Part shown: positions 34,347 through 42,993 of the stretch, piece by piece
Numbering within the stretch: the stretch's first letter is position 1
Layout of the letters: every line of letters begins with the position of its first letter
Position numbers and translations under genes: made by a program
Assembly (NCBI RefSeq): GCF_028561275.1
Contig: NZ_JAQQTF010000019.1
Location: 310,001-374,000 of the forward strand
Length of the DNA stretch: 64,000 nt
Origin: Aureisphaera galaxeae
GTDB taxonomy: Bacteria; Bacteroidota; Bacteroidia; Flavobacteriales; Flavobacteriaceae
Reading direction: 5' to 3'
The notes under the pieces: model-generated
What the model saw: only the letters and a program-made list of their open reading frames with translations
What the model was told of the DNA's origin: nothing
Database searches by the model: none

Positions 34347-34916
34347 ATGCGTTTCAAACAATTCGTAAAAAAATACTGGGGCAACTTACTACTACTCGCT
34401 CTTATTTTAATCATTATTATTCCCCAAACCGGTATGCCGATAAAAGTACTTTTCAATAAACTTGTTGCCTTCAACCCCTCCGAGATTCCATTAGAAAAAC
34501 AGGAGAAGTTGGAGGATTATCAATGGCCCTTGGAGAACCTAAAGGGAAATGAGATGAACCTAAAGTCTTCTGAAGGAAAGGTGGTTTTAATCAATTTGTG
34601 GGCTACCTGGTGTCCACCTTGTGTAGCAGAAATGCCTGCGCTACAGAACTTGTACGATGCTTATGGAGATCGGGTTGACTTCTATTTCGTATCTGCGGAA
34701 AATCCGAATAAGCTGCGTAAGTTTATGGATAAGAAGGGATATGACCTTCCCGTATACCTCTATGAGTACAAGGCTCCCGATCTATTGGAGTCCAGTTCAT
34801 TGCCTACTACCTTCATTCTATCTAAAAGAGGGAATATTGTAGTGAACAAAACAGGTTCCGCGCGTTGGGATAGTGATAAGGTCAAGGAATTATTGGACGC
34901 GTTACTTGCGGAATAG
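34347..34916 (+). CDS. TlpA-like membrane-anchored thioredoxin
   Basis: A 189-residue protein with one N-terminal transmembrane helix (about residues 11-30) and an extracytoplasmic thioredoxin domain. The active site is C89-P-P-C92 in LWATWCPPCVAEMP, and the cis-Pro region reads LESSSLPTTFIL. It should reduce or exchange disulfides in envelope proteins or haem-ligand cysteines. It is convergent with the carotenoid operon, 3 nt from the lycopene cyclase stop, and has no obvious operon partner. Confidence 0.92.
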   Translation: MRFKQFVKKYWGNLLLLALILIIIIPQTGMPIKVLFNKLVAFNPSEIPLEKQEKLEDYQWPLENLKGNEMNLKSSEGKVVLINLWATWCPPCVAEMPALQNLYDAYGDRVDFYFVSAENPNKLRKFMDKKGYDLPVYLYEYKAPDLLESSSLPTTFILSKRGNIVVNKTGSARWDSDKVKELLDALLAE

Positions 34917-34919
34917 CTT

Positions 34920-35600
34920 TTATTTCTTCTCCAAAATTTCCATCGTGGTGAACACAGTAAGGAGCATGCCCAAATTATAGATGGTGTCTTCAACAGGAAT
35001 GGTAACCATGCGTATGCCCAAATTTTCTGAATTGTTGTACCATACCACCTGATCTTCAATACCTGTCCCCGTAAGCACTCCGTTTACAATAAAAAAGGGA
35101 ATTAGAATGACCAGATAGGTGGCCAGAAAAGTAGTTAGGTATTCCCTTTTATAGTTGTATACATACCCTAAAAGCAGCAGGGCATAGCAGAAGTTAATAA
35201 AGGTGTACCACTTATCATAATGATACCAGAGTACGACCACCAATATGGAAACAAGGCATACATAGATAATGTCTACAGCCCTTTTCGAAAATGAAAAATT
35301 GGGAAACAGTTCCAGTAAGGCATAATGAGTAAAAAGACAGGCATAGGGGATACAAATAAAGAACAACCATTCTTCGAGCGGGAGCCCAAAGAGTTTTATC
35401 CCTGTGATGTAAGCATCGTTAAATCCCCAAAACCCTTGATGGGTAAAGACAATATCCCAAGGGATGAAAACGGCCATCATCACTAATAACCCAATGGCTA
35501 GCGATTTCCATTTTTTATAGAATTTTAATCTTGGATGAAAACTAAATAGAAATGGGATCGCAAAAGATCCCAAGTTTAACCAGAGGTAGAGGTATTTCAT
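34920..35600 (-). CDS. crtY: lycopene cyclase (fused CrtYc-CrtYd type)
   Basis: A 226-residue integral membrane enzyme of the type that arose by fusion of two small cyclase subunits. About seven hydrophobic helices are visible, and the family motif PLEEWLFFICIPYACL occurs in the first half with the PWD box (AVFIPWDIVFTHQGFWGFND). A second half of the fold continues through NFSFSKRAVDIIYV. It would close both ends of lycopene to beta-carotene. The ATG at 35600 overlaps the crtZ stop as ATGA; a longer upstream frame is not used. Last gene of the crt operon. Confidence 0.87.
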   Translation of the reverse strand: MKYLYLWLNLGSFAIPFLFSFHPRLKFYKKWKSLAIGLLVMMAVFIPWDIVFTHQGFWGFNDAYITGIKLFGLPLEEWLFFICIPYACLFTHYALLELFPNFSFSKRAVDIIYVCLVSILVVVLWYHYDKWYTFINFCYALLLLGYVYNYKREYLTTFLATYLVILIPFFIVNGVLTGTGIEDQVVWYNNSENLGIRMVTIPVEDTIYNLGMLLTVFTTMEILEKK

Positions 35601-36046
35601 TTTTTGAAATACTTTAAAGGAGGAAAGAGCATCCCGAAACACTCTGCTTCCTTTTTGTGTAAATTCTTGTGATGTATTTTGTGCGCTCGCCGAATGCCAC
35701 GGGCATACCAATTGTTGGCTTTGCGAAACATTTTAAAACGCTGATGGATAAATATATCATGAACCATGAAATAGGTGACACCATAAGCGAAAATACCCAG
35801 TCCTATGGGAAGGCCTGCCCAAAAACCATAATACTGCCAAGCAATAAAACAACCGATACTCACGGCAGCATAGAATAGGAAAAAAGCGTCGTTACGCTCC
35901 CACCAGCTCCCATGGTCCTTGTGGTGGTGATCCTTGTGCAAATTCCATAAAAACCCATGCATGACATACTTATGCGTAAACCACGCCATGAACTCCATGA
36001 TGCAGAAAGTGGTCAAAAAAATAAGGATCCAAAAAAGAACATTCAT
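35597..36046 (-). CDS. crtZ: beta-carotene hydroxylase
   Basis: A 149-residue di-iron membrane hydroxylase of the fatty acid hydroxylase superfamily. The histidine boxes are complete: HKYVMHGFLWNLHKDHH in the N-terminal part and HDIFIH plus HKIHHKNLH near the C-terminus. It adds hydroxyl groups at C3 and C3', turning beta-carotene into zeaxanthin. It overlaps the cyclase start by 4 bp and begins 1 nt after crtB, so it lies inside the operon. Zeaxanthin is therefore the expected end product from the genes seen here. Confidence 0.93.
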   Translation of the reverse strand: MNVLFWILIFLTTFCIMEFMAWFTHKYVMHGFLWNLHKDHHHKDHGSWWERNDAFFLFYAAVSIGCFIAWQYYGFWAGLPIGLGIFAYGVTYFMVHDIFIHQRFKMFRKANNWYARGIRRAHKIHHKNLHKKEAECFGMLFPPLKYFKK

Positions 36047-36047
36047 A

Positions 36048-36890
36048 TTAGCGCACTAGGTTTAATTGATATTTTACATAGCTTCGGGTAAGCAGACCGA
36101 ATTTTTCGTAATTCGGAACGCGGATACGTGTATTCTTTATTTCCAAAGCTGGTGTTTTCTTTAATTTTTTCAAGAGCCTTTTGTAATAGCGATATGCCAT
36201 AAACACACCGAACTTAGCCTCTGTAGGAAGCAGTAATATCCCTTCGTATCCCCTTCTGAAATCGGCTTCAATTTCCTCTATGATTTTTTGCTTAGAAACT
36301 TCGTCCAAAGATTCTAAATTCGTATTTGGGAAGTAAGTTCTACTCAACCCTTCGAAGTCGGCTTTTAGATCGCGTAAGAAGTTTACTTTCTGAAAAGCAG
36401 ATCCCAAACTCATGGCCGATTGCTTCAATTCTTCGTATTTGGCTTGATCCCCCTTTACAAATACCTTAAGGCACATGAGTCCCACTACATCGGCAGAGCC
36501 GTATATGTATTGTTTGTATTCTTCTTCTGTCCGATAAACGCTCTTGGAAAGATCCAAACGCATGCTATACATGAATGCATCGATAAGCTCTCTATCTATA
36601 CCGTATTGGTGCACCGTATGCTGAAAGGAATTCAGGATAGGGTTCAGACTTATTTTGTCTTGCAATGCTTTTTCCATGTCCTCTTCGAATCGATCGAAGA
36701 GAGTGGCTTTGTCATAGTCGTGAAACGAATCGACAATTTCGTCGGCAAACCGGACGAATCCGTAGATATTGTAAATGTGCGAACGTATCGAAGGAGCCAA
36801 CATTTTGGTGGCCAAGGAAAAGGAAGTGCTGTAAGCGTTGGTTACTTGCTTACTGCAACTATAGGATACGTTGTCGAAAATTTGTTTCAT
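36048..36890 (-). CDS. crtB: 15-cis-phytoene synthase
   Basis: A 280-residue prenyl-transferring enzyme that condenses two geranylgeranyl diphosphates into phytoene. The first aspartate motif is FVRFADEIVDSFHDYD and the second is FLRDLKADFEGLSR, both with the spacing needed to bind magnesium and diphosphate. Length is typical of bacterial CrtB. The start overlaps the crtI stop as ATGA, indicating coupled translation. Confidence 0.95.
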   Translation of the reverse strand: MKQIFDNVSYSCSKQVTNAYSTSFSLATKMLAPSIRSHIYNIYGFVRFADEIVDSFHDYDKATLFDRFEEDMEKALQDKISLNPILNSFQHTVHQYGIDRELIDAFMYSMRLDLSKSVYRTEEEYKQYIYGSADVVGLMCLKVFVKGDQAKYEELKQSAMSLGSAFQKVNFLRDLKADFEGLSRTYFPNTNLESLDEVSKQKIIEEIEADFRRGYEGILLLPTEAKFGVFMAYRYYKRLLKKLKKTPALEIKNTRIRVPNYEKFGLLTRSYVKYQLNLVR

Positions 36891-38353
36891 GACATTACTT
36901 CTTTTTGAATTAAACTAGAGACCAATTTTCCCGAAATGAGCGATGGGGGAACACCGGGGCCGGGCACGGATAATTGTCCAGTGAAGAATAATCCCTTCAC
37001 TTTTTTACTTTTCAATTTTGGCCTTAAAAAGGCGGTTTGGAACAAGGTATTTGCCAATCCATAGGCATTTCCCTTGTAGCTATTATACGCCTCAATAAAG
37101 TCGTTTACACAAAAAGACTCTTTAAAGATAACGTATTTTTTGGCTTCTTGTAAGGTTAATTTTTCGAATCGATCCATGATAATATCGAAATACTGAGAAC
37201 GCAATTCGGGAGTGTCTTCCAATCCTGGAGCCAGCGGAATAAGGAAAATTCCGGCTTCCTGTCCTTCAGGAGCCGCTTCTGCATCCGTTTTAGAAGGGAA
37301 GCTAGCATAGAATAGGGGTTCTTCTGGCCATTTGGGTGTATCGTAAATATCTTTGGCGTGTGCTTCGAAGGGAACATCGAAAAACAGGGTGTGATGCTCT
37401 ACATTTTTCAATTTCTTACTGAAGCCAACATAAAACAGTAAGGAAGAGGGAGCAAAGGTTCTTTTGTTCCAATACGATTCTGAGTATTGCCTGAATTTTG
37501 GCTCCAGCAGGGTTTCGGTATGGTGATAGTCCGCGCCGCTAAGCACGATGTCTGCAGTAATTTCTTCACCATTTACCACAATACCGGTAGCCTTATTTCC
37601 TTCGACAAGGATCTTTTCTACGTTCTGTCCCACTTGTATAACAACACCCAAACTTTTTGCCAGTTCCTTCATACCGCGAATCACACTGTACATACCTTCT
37701 TTGGGGTGGAAAGTTCCCAAACCAAAATCGGCGTAATTCATAAAACTGTAGAAGGCTGGGGTGTTCGAGGGCTTTGCCCCGAGAAATAACACCGGGAATT
37801 CTAGAATAGAGATAAGCCGTGGATTATCGAATTCCTTACGCACCTCTTTGCTAATGGTGCTGAAGAACTGTCCCAGCTTTTTAATGGTTACCGGGGTCAC
37901 CAATTCCAGAGGTGAAATTCCAGGCCTATATACTAAGTCCTTAATGGCAATGTCGTAGTTGTCTTTGGCTTCGGCAATGAACTCCTTAAGTTTTTTGGAA
38001 CTACCAGGCTCTTCTTTTTCGAAAGCCAAACAGATTTTGTCTAAGGTATCTCCAATGGTAATAAAGTCCCTTTTTCCGAAATAGACAGAATAGGCAGGAT
38101 TCAATTTTATAAGATCGTAATATTCTGAAGGGGTCTTCCCGAAGTCTGCAAAGAAGCGTTCAAAAACATCGGGCATCCAGTACCAAGTAGGGCCAATATC
38201 GAAGGTGAACCCGTCCTTTTTCAGCTGTCGGGCCCTACCGCCAACGGTCGTATTCTTTTCAAAAATGGTCACCTCGTGCCCTGCTTGGGCCAGATAAGCC
38301 GAGGCTGCAAGGGAGGAAAATCCCGATCCGATTATGGCAACTTTCTTCTTCAT
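36887..38353 (-). CDS. crtI: phytoene desaturase
   Basis: A 488-residue FAD-dependent enzyme that carries out successive desaturations of phytoene to lycopene. The N-terminal dinucleotide fold reads KKVAIIGSGFSSLAASAYLAQAGHEV, followed by the FEKNTTVGGRARQL segment. The C-terminal FAD-binding stretch FFTGQLSVPGPGVPPSLISGKL is clear. It is the first biosynthetic gene of the crt operon, 58 nt downstream of the MerR regulator gene, and the gap holds a candidate operator. Length is typical. Confidence 0.95.
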   Translation of the reverse strand: MKKKVAIIGSGFSSLAASAYLAQAGHEVTIFEKNTTVGGRARQLKKDGFTFDIGPTWYWMPDVFERFFADFGKTPSEYYDLIKLNPAYSVYFGKRDFITIGDTLDKICLAFEKEEPGSSKKLKEFIAEAKDNYDIAIKDLVYRPGISPLELVTPVTIKKLGQFFSTISKEVRKEFDNPRLISILEFPVLFLGAKPSNTPAFYSFMNYADFGLGTFHPKEGMYSVIRGMKELAKSLGVVIQVGQNVEKILVEGNKATGIVVNGEEITADIVLSGADYHHTETLLEPKFRQYSESYWNKRTFAPSSLLFYVGFSKKLKNVEHHTLFFDVPFEAHAKDIYDTPKWPEEPLFYASFPSKTDAEAAPEGQEAGIFLIPLAPGLEDTPELRSQYFDIIMDRFEKLTLQEAKKYVIFKESFCVNDFIEAYNSYKGNAYGLANTLFQTAFLRPKLKSKKVKGLFFTGQLSVPGPGVPPSLISGKLVSSLIQKEVMS

Positions 38354-38357
38354 TTTT

Positions 38358-38391
38358 TTTGTTTAACGAATATAATGATTATTTAAACAAA
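38358..38391. promoter_or_regulatory. candidate operator of the carotenoid operon
   Basis: TTTGTTTAA (38358-38366) and TTAAACAAA (38383-38391) form perfect 9-nt inverted arms with a 16-nt spacer. They flank a near-consensus minus-strand -7 box, TATATTCG (38367-38374), directly before the crtI start codon. The same 9-mer recurs upstream of the regulator gene. Confidence 0.5.
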
Positions 38392-38411
38392 ATAATATTG
38401 GTCAAAAAAAA

Positions 38412-39323
38412 TTATGATGCTTTTAGCTTTTGAAGACGTAAACGTAATTCTTCAAGGTTCTCCACGACCTTCACATTATCTGGCAATTTGCTATCTACTA
38501 CACCAATGGTTTTGTAACCCATAATCCATAGTGGCATGGGGTCTTCGGTTCCTAAAATCCGTTGGAAACGGGTCACATATTCATATACACTTTCCCTGTC
38601 CGGTTTTACGGTGAAGTAGGAGAGGAAGGTAATTTCCTCGTAATGTTTCAGGATGTGCTTTAAGCCATCCATAGGAATGTTAGTGCCCAAGTACACGGTT
38701 GCAAATCCTGATGAAAGAATCTCATAATTGGCAAATAAGAGGCCAATTTCATGTATTTCCTCATAGGGTAAGTATAGAGCGAAAGAGGGTACTTTCTTTT
38801 CCTTGCTCTCTTCCTGAAGTTTGCTGATGTTGATGATGATCTTCTGCTTGATCAATTCTGAAATGAATCGCTCATGGGAGGGGTCGATCGTTCCTGTTTG
38901 CCATAACAGCCCTATCTCATTGAGGAGTGGTAAAAAGATTTCGTAGAATATTTCTCGAAAACTCTTGTTCTTGGCCAACTGATTGTACGTTTTCGTAAAT
39001 AAGGGATGATCGAAATCGAACATGGCCGTTTTAAAGGCCTGTAGTGAAAAATCTTCTTGATTCTTTTTCGATAGGCTATTGATAAGCTTCGCAATCTCTT
39101 CCTCCTTAAAACCAGCGATTTTAGAAATCTTGTAACCCTCATTATATAATAAGGTAACATTCAAAAGCTTCTTTAAATTAATGAGATCGTACTTACGAAT
39201 ATTTGTATCTGTACGGGCTGGTTCCAGTAGGTTGTAGCGCTTCTCCCAAATCCGAATGGTATGGGCCTTAACCCCACTCAAATTTTCAAGGTCTTTAATG
39301 CTAAATTGTGTTTTTATCAACAT
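38412..39323 (-). CDS. MerR-family regulator with B12-binding-like domain (CarH/LitR-like)
   Basis: A 303-residue regulator. The N-terminal MerR helix-turn-helix reads FSIKDLENLSGVKAHTIRIWEKRYNLL. The C-terminal two-thirds resembles the cobalamin-binding module of CarH: W141 with the spaced E151 (Wx9E), and a complete ExxHxxG motif (E188, H191, G194) that carries the lower-axial cobalt ligand. Compared with CarH as I remember it, residues equivalent to His132 and His142 are Gln142 and Arg152. In the dark with adenosylcobalamin such proteins tetramerise and repress carotenoid genes; light releases them. Position directly before crtI supports that role here. Confidence 0.85.
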   Translation of the reverse strand: MLIKTQFSIKDLENLSGVKAHTIRIWEKRYNLLEPARTDTNIRKYDLINLKKLLNVTLLYNEGYKISKIAGFKEEEIAKLINSLSKKNQEDFSLQAFKTAMFDFDHPLFTKTYNQLAKNKSFREIFYEIFLPLLNEIGLLWQTGTIDPSHERFISELIKQKIIINISKLQEESKEKKVPSFALYLPYEEIHEIGLLFANYEILSSGFATVYLGTNIPMDGLKHILKHYEEITFLSYFTVKPDRESVYEYVTRFQRILGTEDPMPLWIMGYKTIGVVDSKLPDNVKVVENLEELRLRLQKLKAS

Positions 39324-39328
39324 AATAG

Positions 39329-39353
39329 TATTAGCGCTAATATGTCAAAGGTA
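39329..39353 (-). promoter_or_regulatory. promoter of the MerR gene with a 14-bp palindrome over its start
   Basis: The minus-strand -7 box TACCTTTG (39346-39353) places the transcript start near 39340, inside the perfect palindrome TATTAGCGCTAATA (39329-39342), which ends 6 nt before the start codon. The arrangement suggests autorepression. Confidence 0.5.
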
Positions 39354-39378
39354 GTAAAAACGAAGCTCGAATTGAGAA

Positions 39379-39399
39379 TTTGTTTAATTTTTTAACAAA
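39379..39399. promoter_or_regulatory. TTTGTTTAA half-site pair upstream of the MerR gene
   Basis: TTTGTTTAA (39379-39387) is identical to the crtI operator arm, followed by a near-inverted TTTAACAAA (39391-39399). It lies about 26-46 nt before the -7 box. The rest of the 288-nt gap up to 39611 is AT-rich with no gene I can support. Confidence 0.4.
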
Positions 39400-39611
39400 A
39401 ATTATAAACATTTTTTGTAAAGAATGTTACCATGTTCATAAGATTGAATGTGTCATAGGCGTTGTTTTTGTGGCTAATGTTTCTTTTTAGAGGCCCATCT
39501 AGCGTGGACTTACTTTATGTTTCATTAGTGTTTTCATCTGTATATCTAATAAGACGCAAATTGTTACCCCAGCGTAACATATTTTTTGGCTACTTTTAAG
39601 AAAAAATCTCC

Positions 39612-40640
39612 ATGAACGTAGATTCCCAAGTCCTTTTCTTCTTTAGTGCTTTAGGGGCATTTAATGGAATTTTATTGTCCATATACCTATTGGTTAATGC
39701 ACGGAGAAAAGCATTTACTAATTACTTTTTGGGATTCTTGTTGCTCGTTTTGAGCATTCGGATCTTAAAGTCCGTGTTTTTTTATTTTAATAGAGACCTG
39801 GCAGGCGTTTTTATTCAGATAGGCCTTTCTGCCTGTATACTTATCGGTCCCTTTCTGTATCTGTATTTTAAATCCCAAAAGGGGAGTTCGACCCAAAAGT
39901 GGTACTGGCACATTCTGTCATTTTTGGTGGGTATAACCGTACTCGGAATTGTTTATCCGTATGTAGAACACAGACCTATGTGGCGTAGGTGGATCGTAAA
40001 GGGAATTTATTTGCAATGGTTGGTTTACATTATTCTCACATTCAAATTCGCGAAGCATCTTTTCAAAAAGAAAAATGGAACAAATGGAAAGCAACCGAAT
40101 ATGAACGTTTGGTTGCGAAGTATCTACATAGGAGTGGTCGTCATCTGGTTTGCTCATGCTACATCGGCCTACAGTTCGTATATCGTAGGAGCCCTGTCAT
40201 TTACCTTCATTCTTTATTTGATTGTTCTGCTATTTATCTTCAAGGGGAAAAAGAATTCTACTTTTTTCGCCACACGGGAAAAGTACAAGAACAAGGATAT
40301 AGATGATACGACCCTCGGGCTTATCGAGGAGAAAATTTCACTCATTAAGGAAAAAGAACTATTTACTGATCCCAACCTCACCTTGGCCGATGTTGCCAAA
40401 GAACTGAATGTATCCGTCCATGTCTTATCGCAGTTTTTAAACAAGAACTTAGGGAAGTCGTTTTCAACCTTTATCAACGAACTTCGAATTGAAAAGGCAA
40501 AGGAATTATTGGTTTCTAATAACAACTTTACCATCGAGGCATTGGGGTATGAGAGTGGTTTCAATTCTAAATCTACCTTCTATACTTCATTCAAAAAAAT
40601 GACGGGGCAATCTCCCTTAGAATACCAGAAAGCGCGGTAG
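39612..40640 (+). CDS. AraC-family regulator with N-terminal transmembrane domain
   Basis: A 342-residue protein. The first 210 residues hold about six or seven hydrophobic helices (for example AFNGILLSIYLLVNA, FLGFLLLVLSIRILKSVFF), a membrane sensor of unknown ligand. The C-terminal AraC-type DNA-binding domain reads LTLADVAKELNVSVHVLSQFLNK and ALGYESGFNSKSTFYTSFKKMTG. It probably senses an envelope or lipid-soluble signal and regulates the four exported enzyme genes that follow on the same strand. An inverted repeat lies directly after its stop. Confidence 0.88.
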   Translation: MNVDSQVLFFFSALGAFNGILLSIYLLVNARRKAFTNYFLGFLLLVLSIRILKSVFFYFNRDLAGVFIQIGLSACILIGPFLYLYFKSQKGSSTQKWYWHILSFLVGITVLGIVYPYVEHRPMWRRWIVKGIYLQWLVYIILTFKFAKHLFKKKNGTNGKQPNMNVWLRSIYIGVVVIWFAHATSAYSSYIVGALSFTFILYLIVLLFIFKGKKNSTFFATREKYKNKDIDDTTLGLIEEKISLIKEKELFTDPNLTLADVAKELNVSVHVLSQFLNKNLGKSFSTFINELRIEKAKELLVSNNNFTIEALGYESGFNSKSTFYTSFKKMTGQSPLEYQKAR

Positions 40641-40644
40641 TTTT

Positions 40645-40670
40645 TAGTTCGATATTATAAATCCGAACTA
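40645..40670. promoter_or_regulatory. inverted repeat before the exported hydrolase operon
   Basis: TAGTTCG (40645-40651) and CGAACTA (40664-40670) are perfect 7-nt arms with a 12-nt spacer, 5 nt after the AraC stop codon. No T-run follows. It could be an operator for the genes downstream or a weak terminator. Confidence 0.35.
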
Positions 40671-40735
40671 CTACATTATAATTCAGGACTGAAGCCTTAG
40701 CTGCTATCCGCATATTTACCTCAAATTATTTCAAT

Positions 40736-41494
40736 ATGCGAATAAGCCTTGTTTTGTTGTTGCTTTTTTTGGGCTTGGGTTGTAACCCATCAACCGAATC
40801 CCAAGGGAATATCCTTTTTGTAGTTTCCAATCAGCATACCTATGGAGATACGACCATGAATGCTTCTAATCATTTTTCTGAAATTGTGCTGGCTTACGAC
40901 GTCTTCGCGAAACATGGTTACACCGTAGACTTCGTGAGTCCGATGGGAGGTGCCGTTCCCATAGGATATATTGCGACTTCAGATTCAATTCAAAAACGAT
41001 ATCTCTATGACAATAACTTCATGAATTTATTGAAGCGTACCAAGTCACCCAGTGAAATTAATGCTGAAGATTATGAAGTTATTTACTACTGTGGAGGGGG
41101 AGCTGCTATGTTTGGTGTTCCGGAGAATGAAAATATTCAAGCCATTGCCAAGGAAATTTATGATGCCAATGGGATTATTTCTGCCATCTGTCATGGTACT
41201 GCAGGAATTGTTAATCTGAAAGATGATGAAGGAGCGCCACTTTATAAGAATAGAAAGATAAACGGATATCCCGATCTCTTCGAAAATAAAGAGGCACGAT
41301 ACTACCAAACCTTTCCTTTTTCCATAGAAGAAGCAATAAGAGAGAAAGGAGGAGACTTTGTGTATTCCGAAAAACGACGGGACAGCTTCTATATCGTAGA
41401 CGGAAGATTTATGACTGGGCAAGACCCATCCTCATCATTCGTTTTAGCCACAAAAATTGTGGAGGCCATTGAAAACAAATATTCACAACAATAA
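40736..41494 (+). CDS. DJ-1/PfpI-family lipoprotein
   Basis: A 252-residue exported protein of the class I glutamine amidotransferase-like fold. A lipobox ends at Cys16 (LGLGC). The family nucleophile elbow AICHGTAG holds the reactive Cys, and the preceding YYCGGGAAMFGVPEN matches the glycine-rich strand end of DJ-1/PfpI proteins. Members include chaperones, glyoxalases and proteases, so activity is not predictable. It is the first gene of an exported hydrolase set behind the AraC regulator. Confidence 0.85.
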   Translation: MRISLVLLLLFLGLGCNPSTESQGNILFVVSNQHTYGDTTMNASNHFSEIVLAYDVFAKHGYTVDFVSPMGGAVPIGYIATSDSIQKRYLYDNNFMNLLKRTKSPSEINAEDYEVIYYCGGGAAMFGVPENENIQAIAKEIYDANGIISAICHGTAGIVNLKDDEGAPLYKNRKINGYPDLFENKEARYYQTFPFSIEEAIREKGGDFVYSEKRRDSFYIVDGRFMTGQDPSSSFVLATKIVEAIENKYSQQ

Positions 41495-41503
41495 ATACCA
41501 TTC

Positions 41504-41947
41504 ATGAAAAAAACGATCTTGACAGTTATGCTCATAGTATCTGCTTCCTTTTTATATGCCCAGGAAGCAGACGGACCTTCCGAAATGCAACAAATCACCG
41601 AGACCCTAATGCACTACATTGAAGGGACCTCTAATGGAGAGCCCGATAGATTGAGGAAGGCCTTTCATCCAGACTTTAATCTCTATACAGTAACGGAACA
41701 GGATAGCCTTCGCATTCGAAATGGTCAACGCTATATTTCCTATTTCAAGGAAGGGGTGAAAGTCGATCGAGTGGGACGCATCATCTCAATCGATTATGAA
41801 AATGATGCTGCCATTGCCAAGGTAGAAATCGTAATGCCCAATGGGCGTGTATTTGTCGATTATTTCCTGTTGCTGAAGTATGAAGGAAGTTGGAAAATCG
41901 TACATAAAAGTTATACCTCCAGAGCGTACCCCAGTAAGAAGGGCTAA
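41504..41947 (+). CDS. exported NTF2-like (lumazine-binding-type) protein
   Basis: A 147-residue protein with a signal peptide (TVMLIVSASFLYAQ) and a cone-shaped NTF2-like domain: an opening helix with ITETLMHYIEGTSNGEPDRLRKAFH and curved strands ending in VDYFLLLKYEGSWKIVHKSY. The fold binds small hydrophobic ligands or carries simple enzymes. It starts 9 nt after the DJ-1 gene. A related copy lies at 56423, so there are two family members in the window. Confidence 0.82.
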   Translation: MKKTILTVMLIVSASFLYAQEADGPSEMQQITETLMHYIEGTSNGEPDRLRKAFHPDFNLYTVTEQDSLRIRNGQRYISYFKEGVKVDRVGRIISIDYENDAAIAKVEIVMPNGRVFVDYFLLLKYEGSWKIVHKSYTSRAYPSKKG

Positions 41948-41960
41948 TCAATACTGTTAA

Positions 41961-42980
41961 ATGTATAAGCGCTTGTACCAAATCCTATTTTTGCTTTGTT
42001 TGGCGATTGGTTCGTCTTTGGCTCAATCCAATAGTGAAGAACAAATAGCATTTGCTTCGGGAAACGAAACCTTGGTGGGCTATTTGAGCAAACCCAGTAC
42101 CCATAGTCCCTTTCCCGTGATTGTGGTACTGCATTCTGCGAGTCATGGACATCATGATAATGATTTGTACAATCATCTAGAAGCTACCATGAAAGAAATT
42201 GGGGTGGGTGTATTCACTTATGATCGCAGGGGGAGTGGCCAATCAACAGGGGATTTTCGCACAGCAAGCTTGGAAACCTTGGCGAAGGATGCTCTTAGTG
42301 CTATTCACTGCCTCAAGGAAAGGAAGGATATCGACCCAAATAGGATAGGACTGTATGGGATTAGCCAAGGAGGCTGGTTGGCGCCCTTGGCTTATTCCAT
42401 GGATAGTAAGAACATCTCCTTTATGGTATTGGTTTCCAGTTCTGGGGTGAGTCCAGCACGGCAAATGGAGTATAGTGCGGTGACTACCTTAAAGAGGGAT
42501 AATCGAAGTGACACCATTATTGAAACGGCAAAATATCTTCGAAACATTACGAACGAATATTATCGCGGAAATCGAGATAGGGAACGCACGCAAAAAGAGA
42601 TCGATCAATATCGCGGTGCGCCTTGGTTTTCCGATGTGTATCTCCCATGGCGTGGTAACTTACCGGAAGATGTAGGTGTTACGAAGTGGATTCATGAAAT
42701 GGATTTTAATCCCAAGGAATATTTCGGTGCGGTCAACGTGCCGATACTTTTGGTGTATGGTGAAACCGATCGATGGGTACCTATTCAGGAGAGTATAGCT
42801 GTATGGAAAGACGTTTTTAGCAATAACAGTCATGACGCGTACGATATCCTCAAAGTGCACAGGGCGGGGCACATGATGATACATGATGAAGATAACAACC
42901 CAGAAAGGGAGGTGATTTCCGAAGTGTATACGAATCAGCTCAAAACATGGGTGTTGAATTTATTAAAAACCAGTTTCTAG
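41961..42980 (+). CDS. exported alpha/beta hydrolase
   Basis: A 339-residue enzyme with a signal peptide (ILFLLCLAIGSSLAQ). The nucleophile elbow GISQGGW holds the catalytic Ser, LLVYGETDRWVP supplies the likely acid, and VHRAGHMM the His, the complete triad of the family. The segment FTYDRRGSGQSTGDF is typical of peptidase S15/dienelactone-type hydrolases. It probably cleaves an ester or peptide in the periplasm. It lies 13 nt after the NTF2-like gene and 13 nt before the amidohydrolase gene. Confidence 0.9.
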   Translation: MYKRLYQILFLLCLAIGSSLAQSNSEEQIAFASGNETLVGYLSKPSTHSPFPVIVVLHSASHGHHDNDLYNHLEATMKEIGVGVFTYDRRGSGQSTGDFRTASLETLAKDALSAIHCLKERKDIDPNRIGLYGISQGGWLAPLAYSMDSKNISFMVLVSSSGVSPARQMEYSAVTTLKRDNRSDTIIETAKYLRNITNEYYRGNRDRERTQKEIDQYRGAPWFSDVYLPWRGNLPEDVGVTKWIHEMDFNPKEYFGAVNVPILLVYGETDRWVPIQESIAVWKDVFSNNSHDAYDILKVHRAGHMMIHDEDNNPEREVISEVYTNQLKTWVLNLLKTSF

Positions 42981-42993
42981 CAACAAAAATGTT

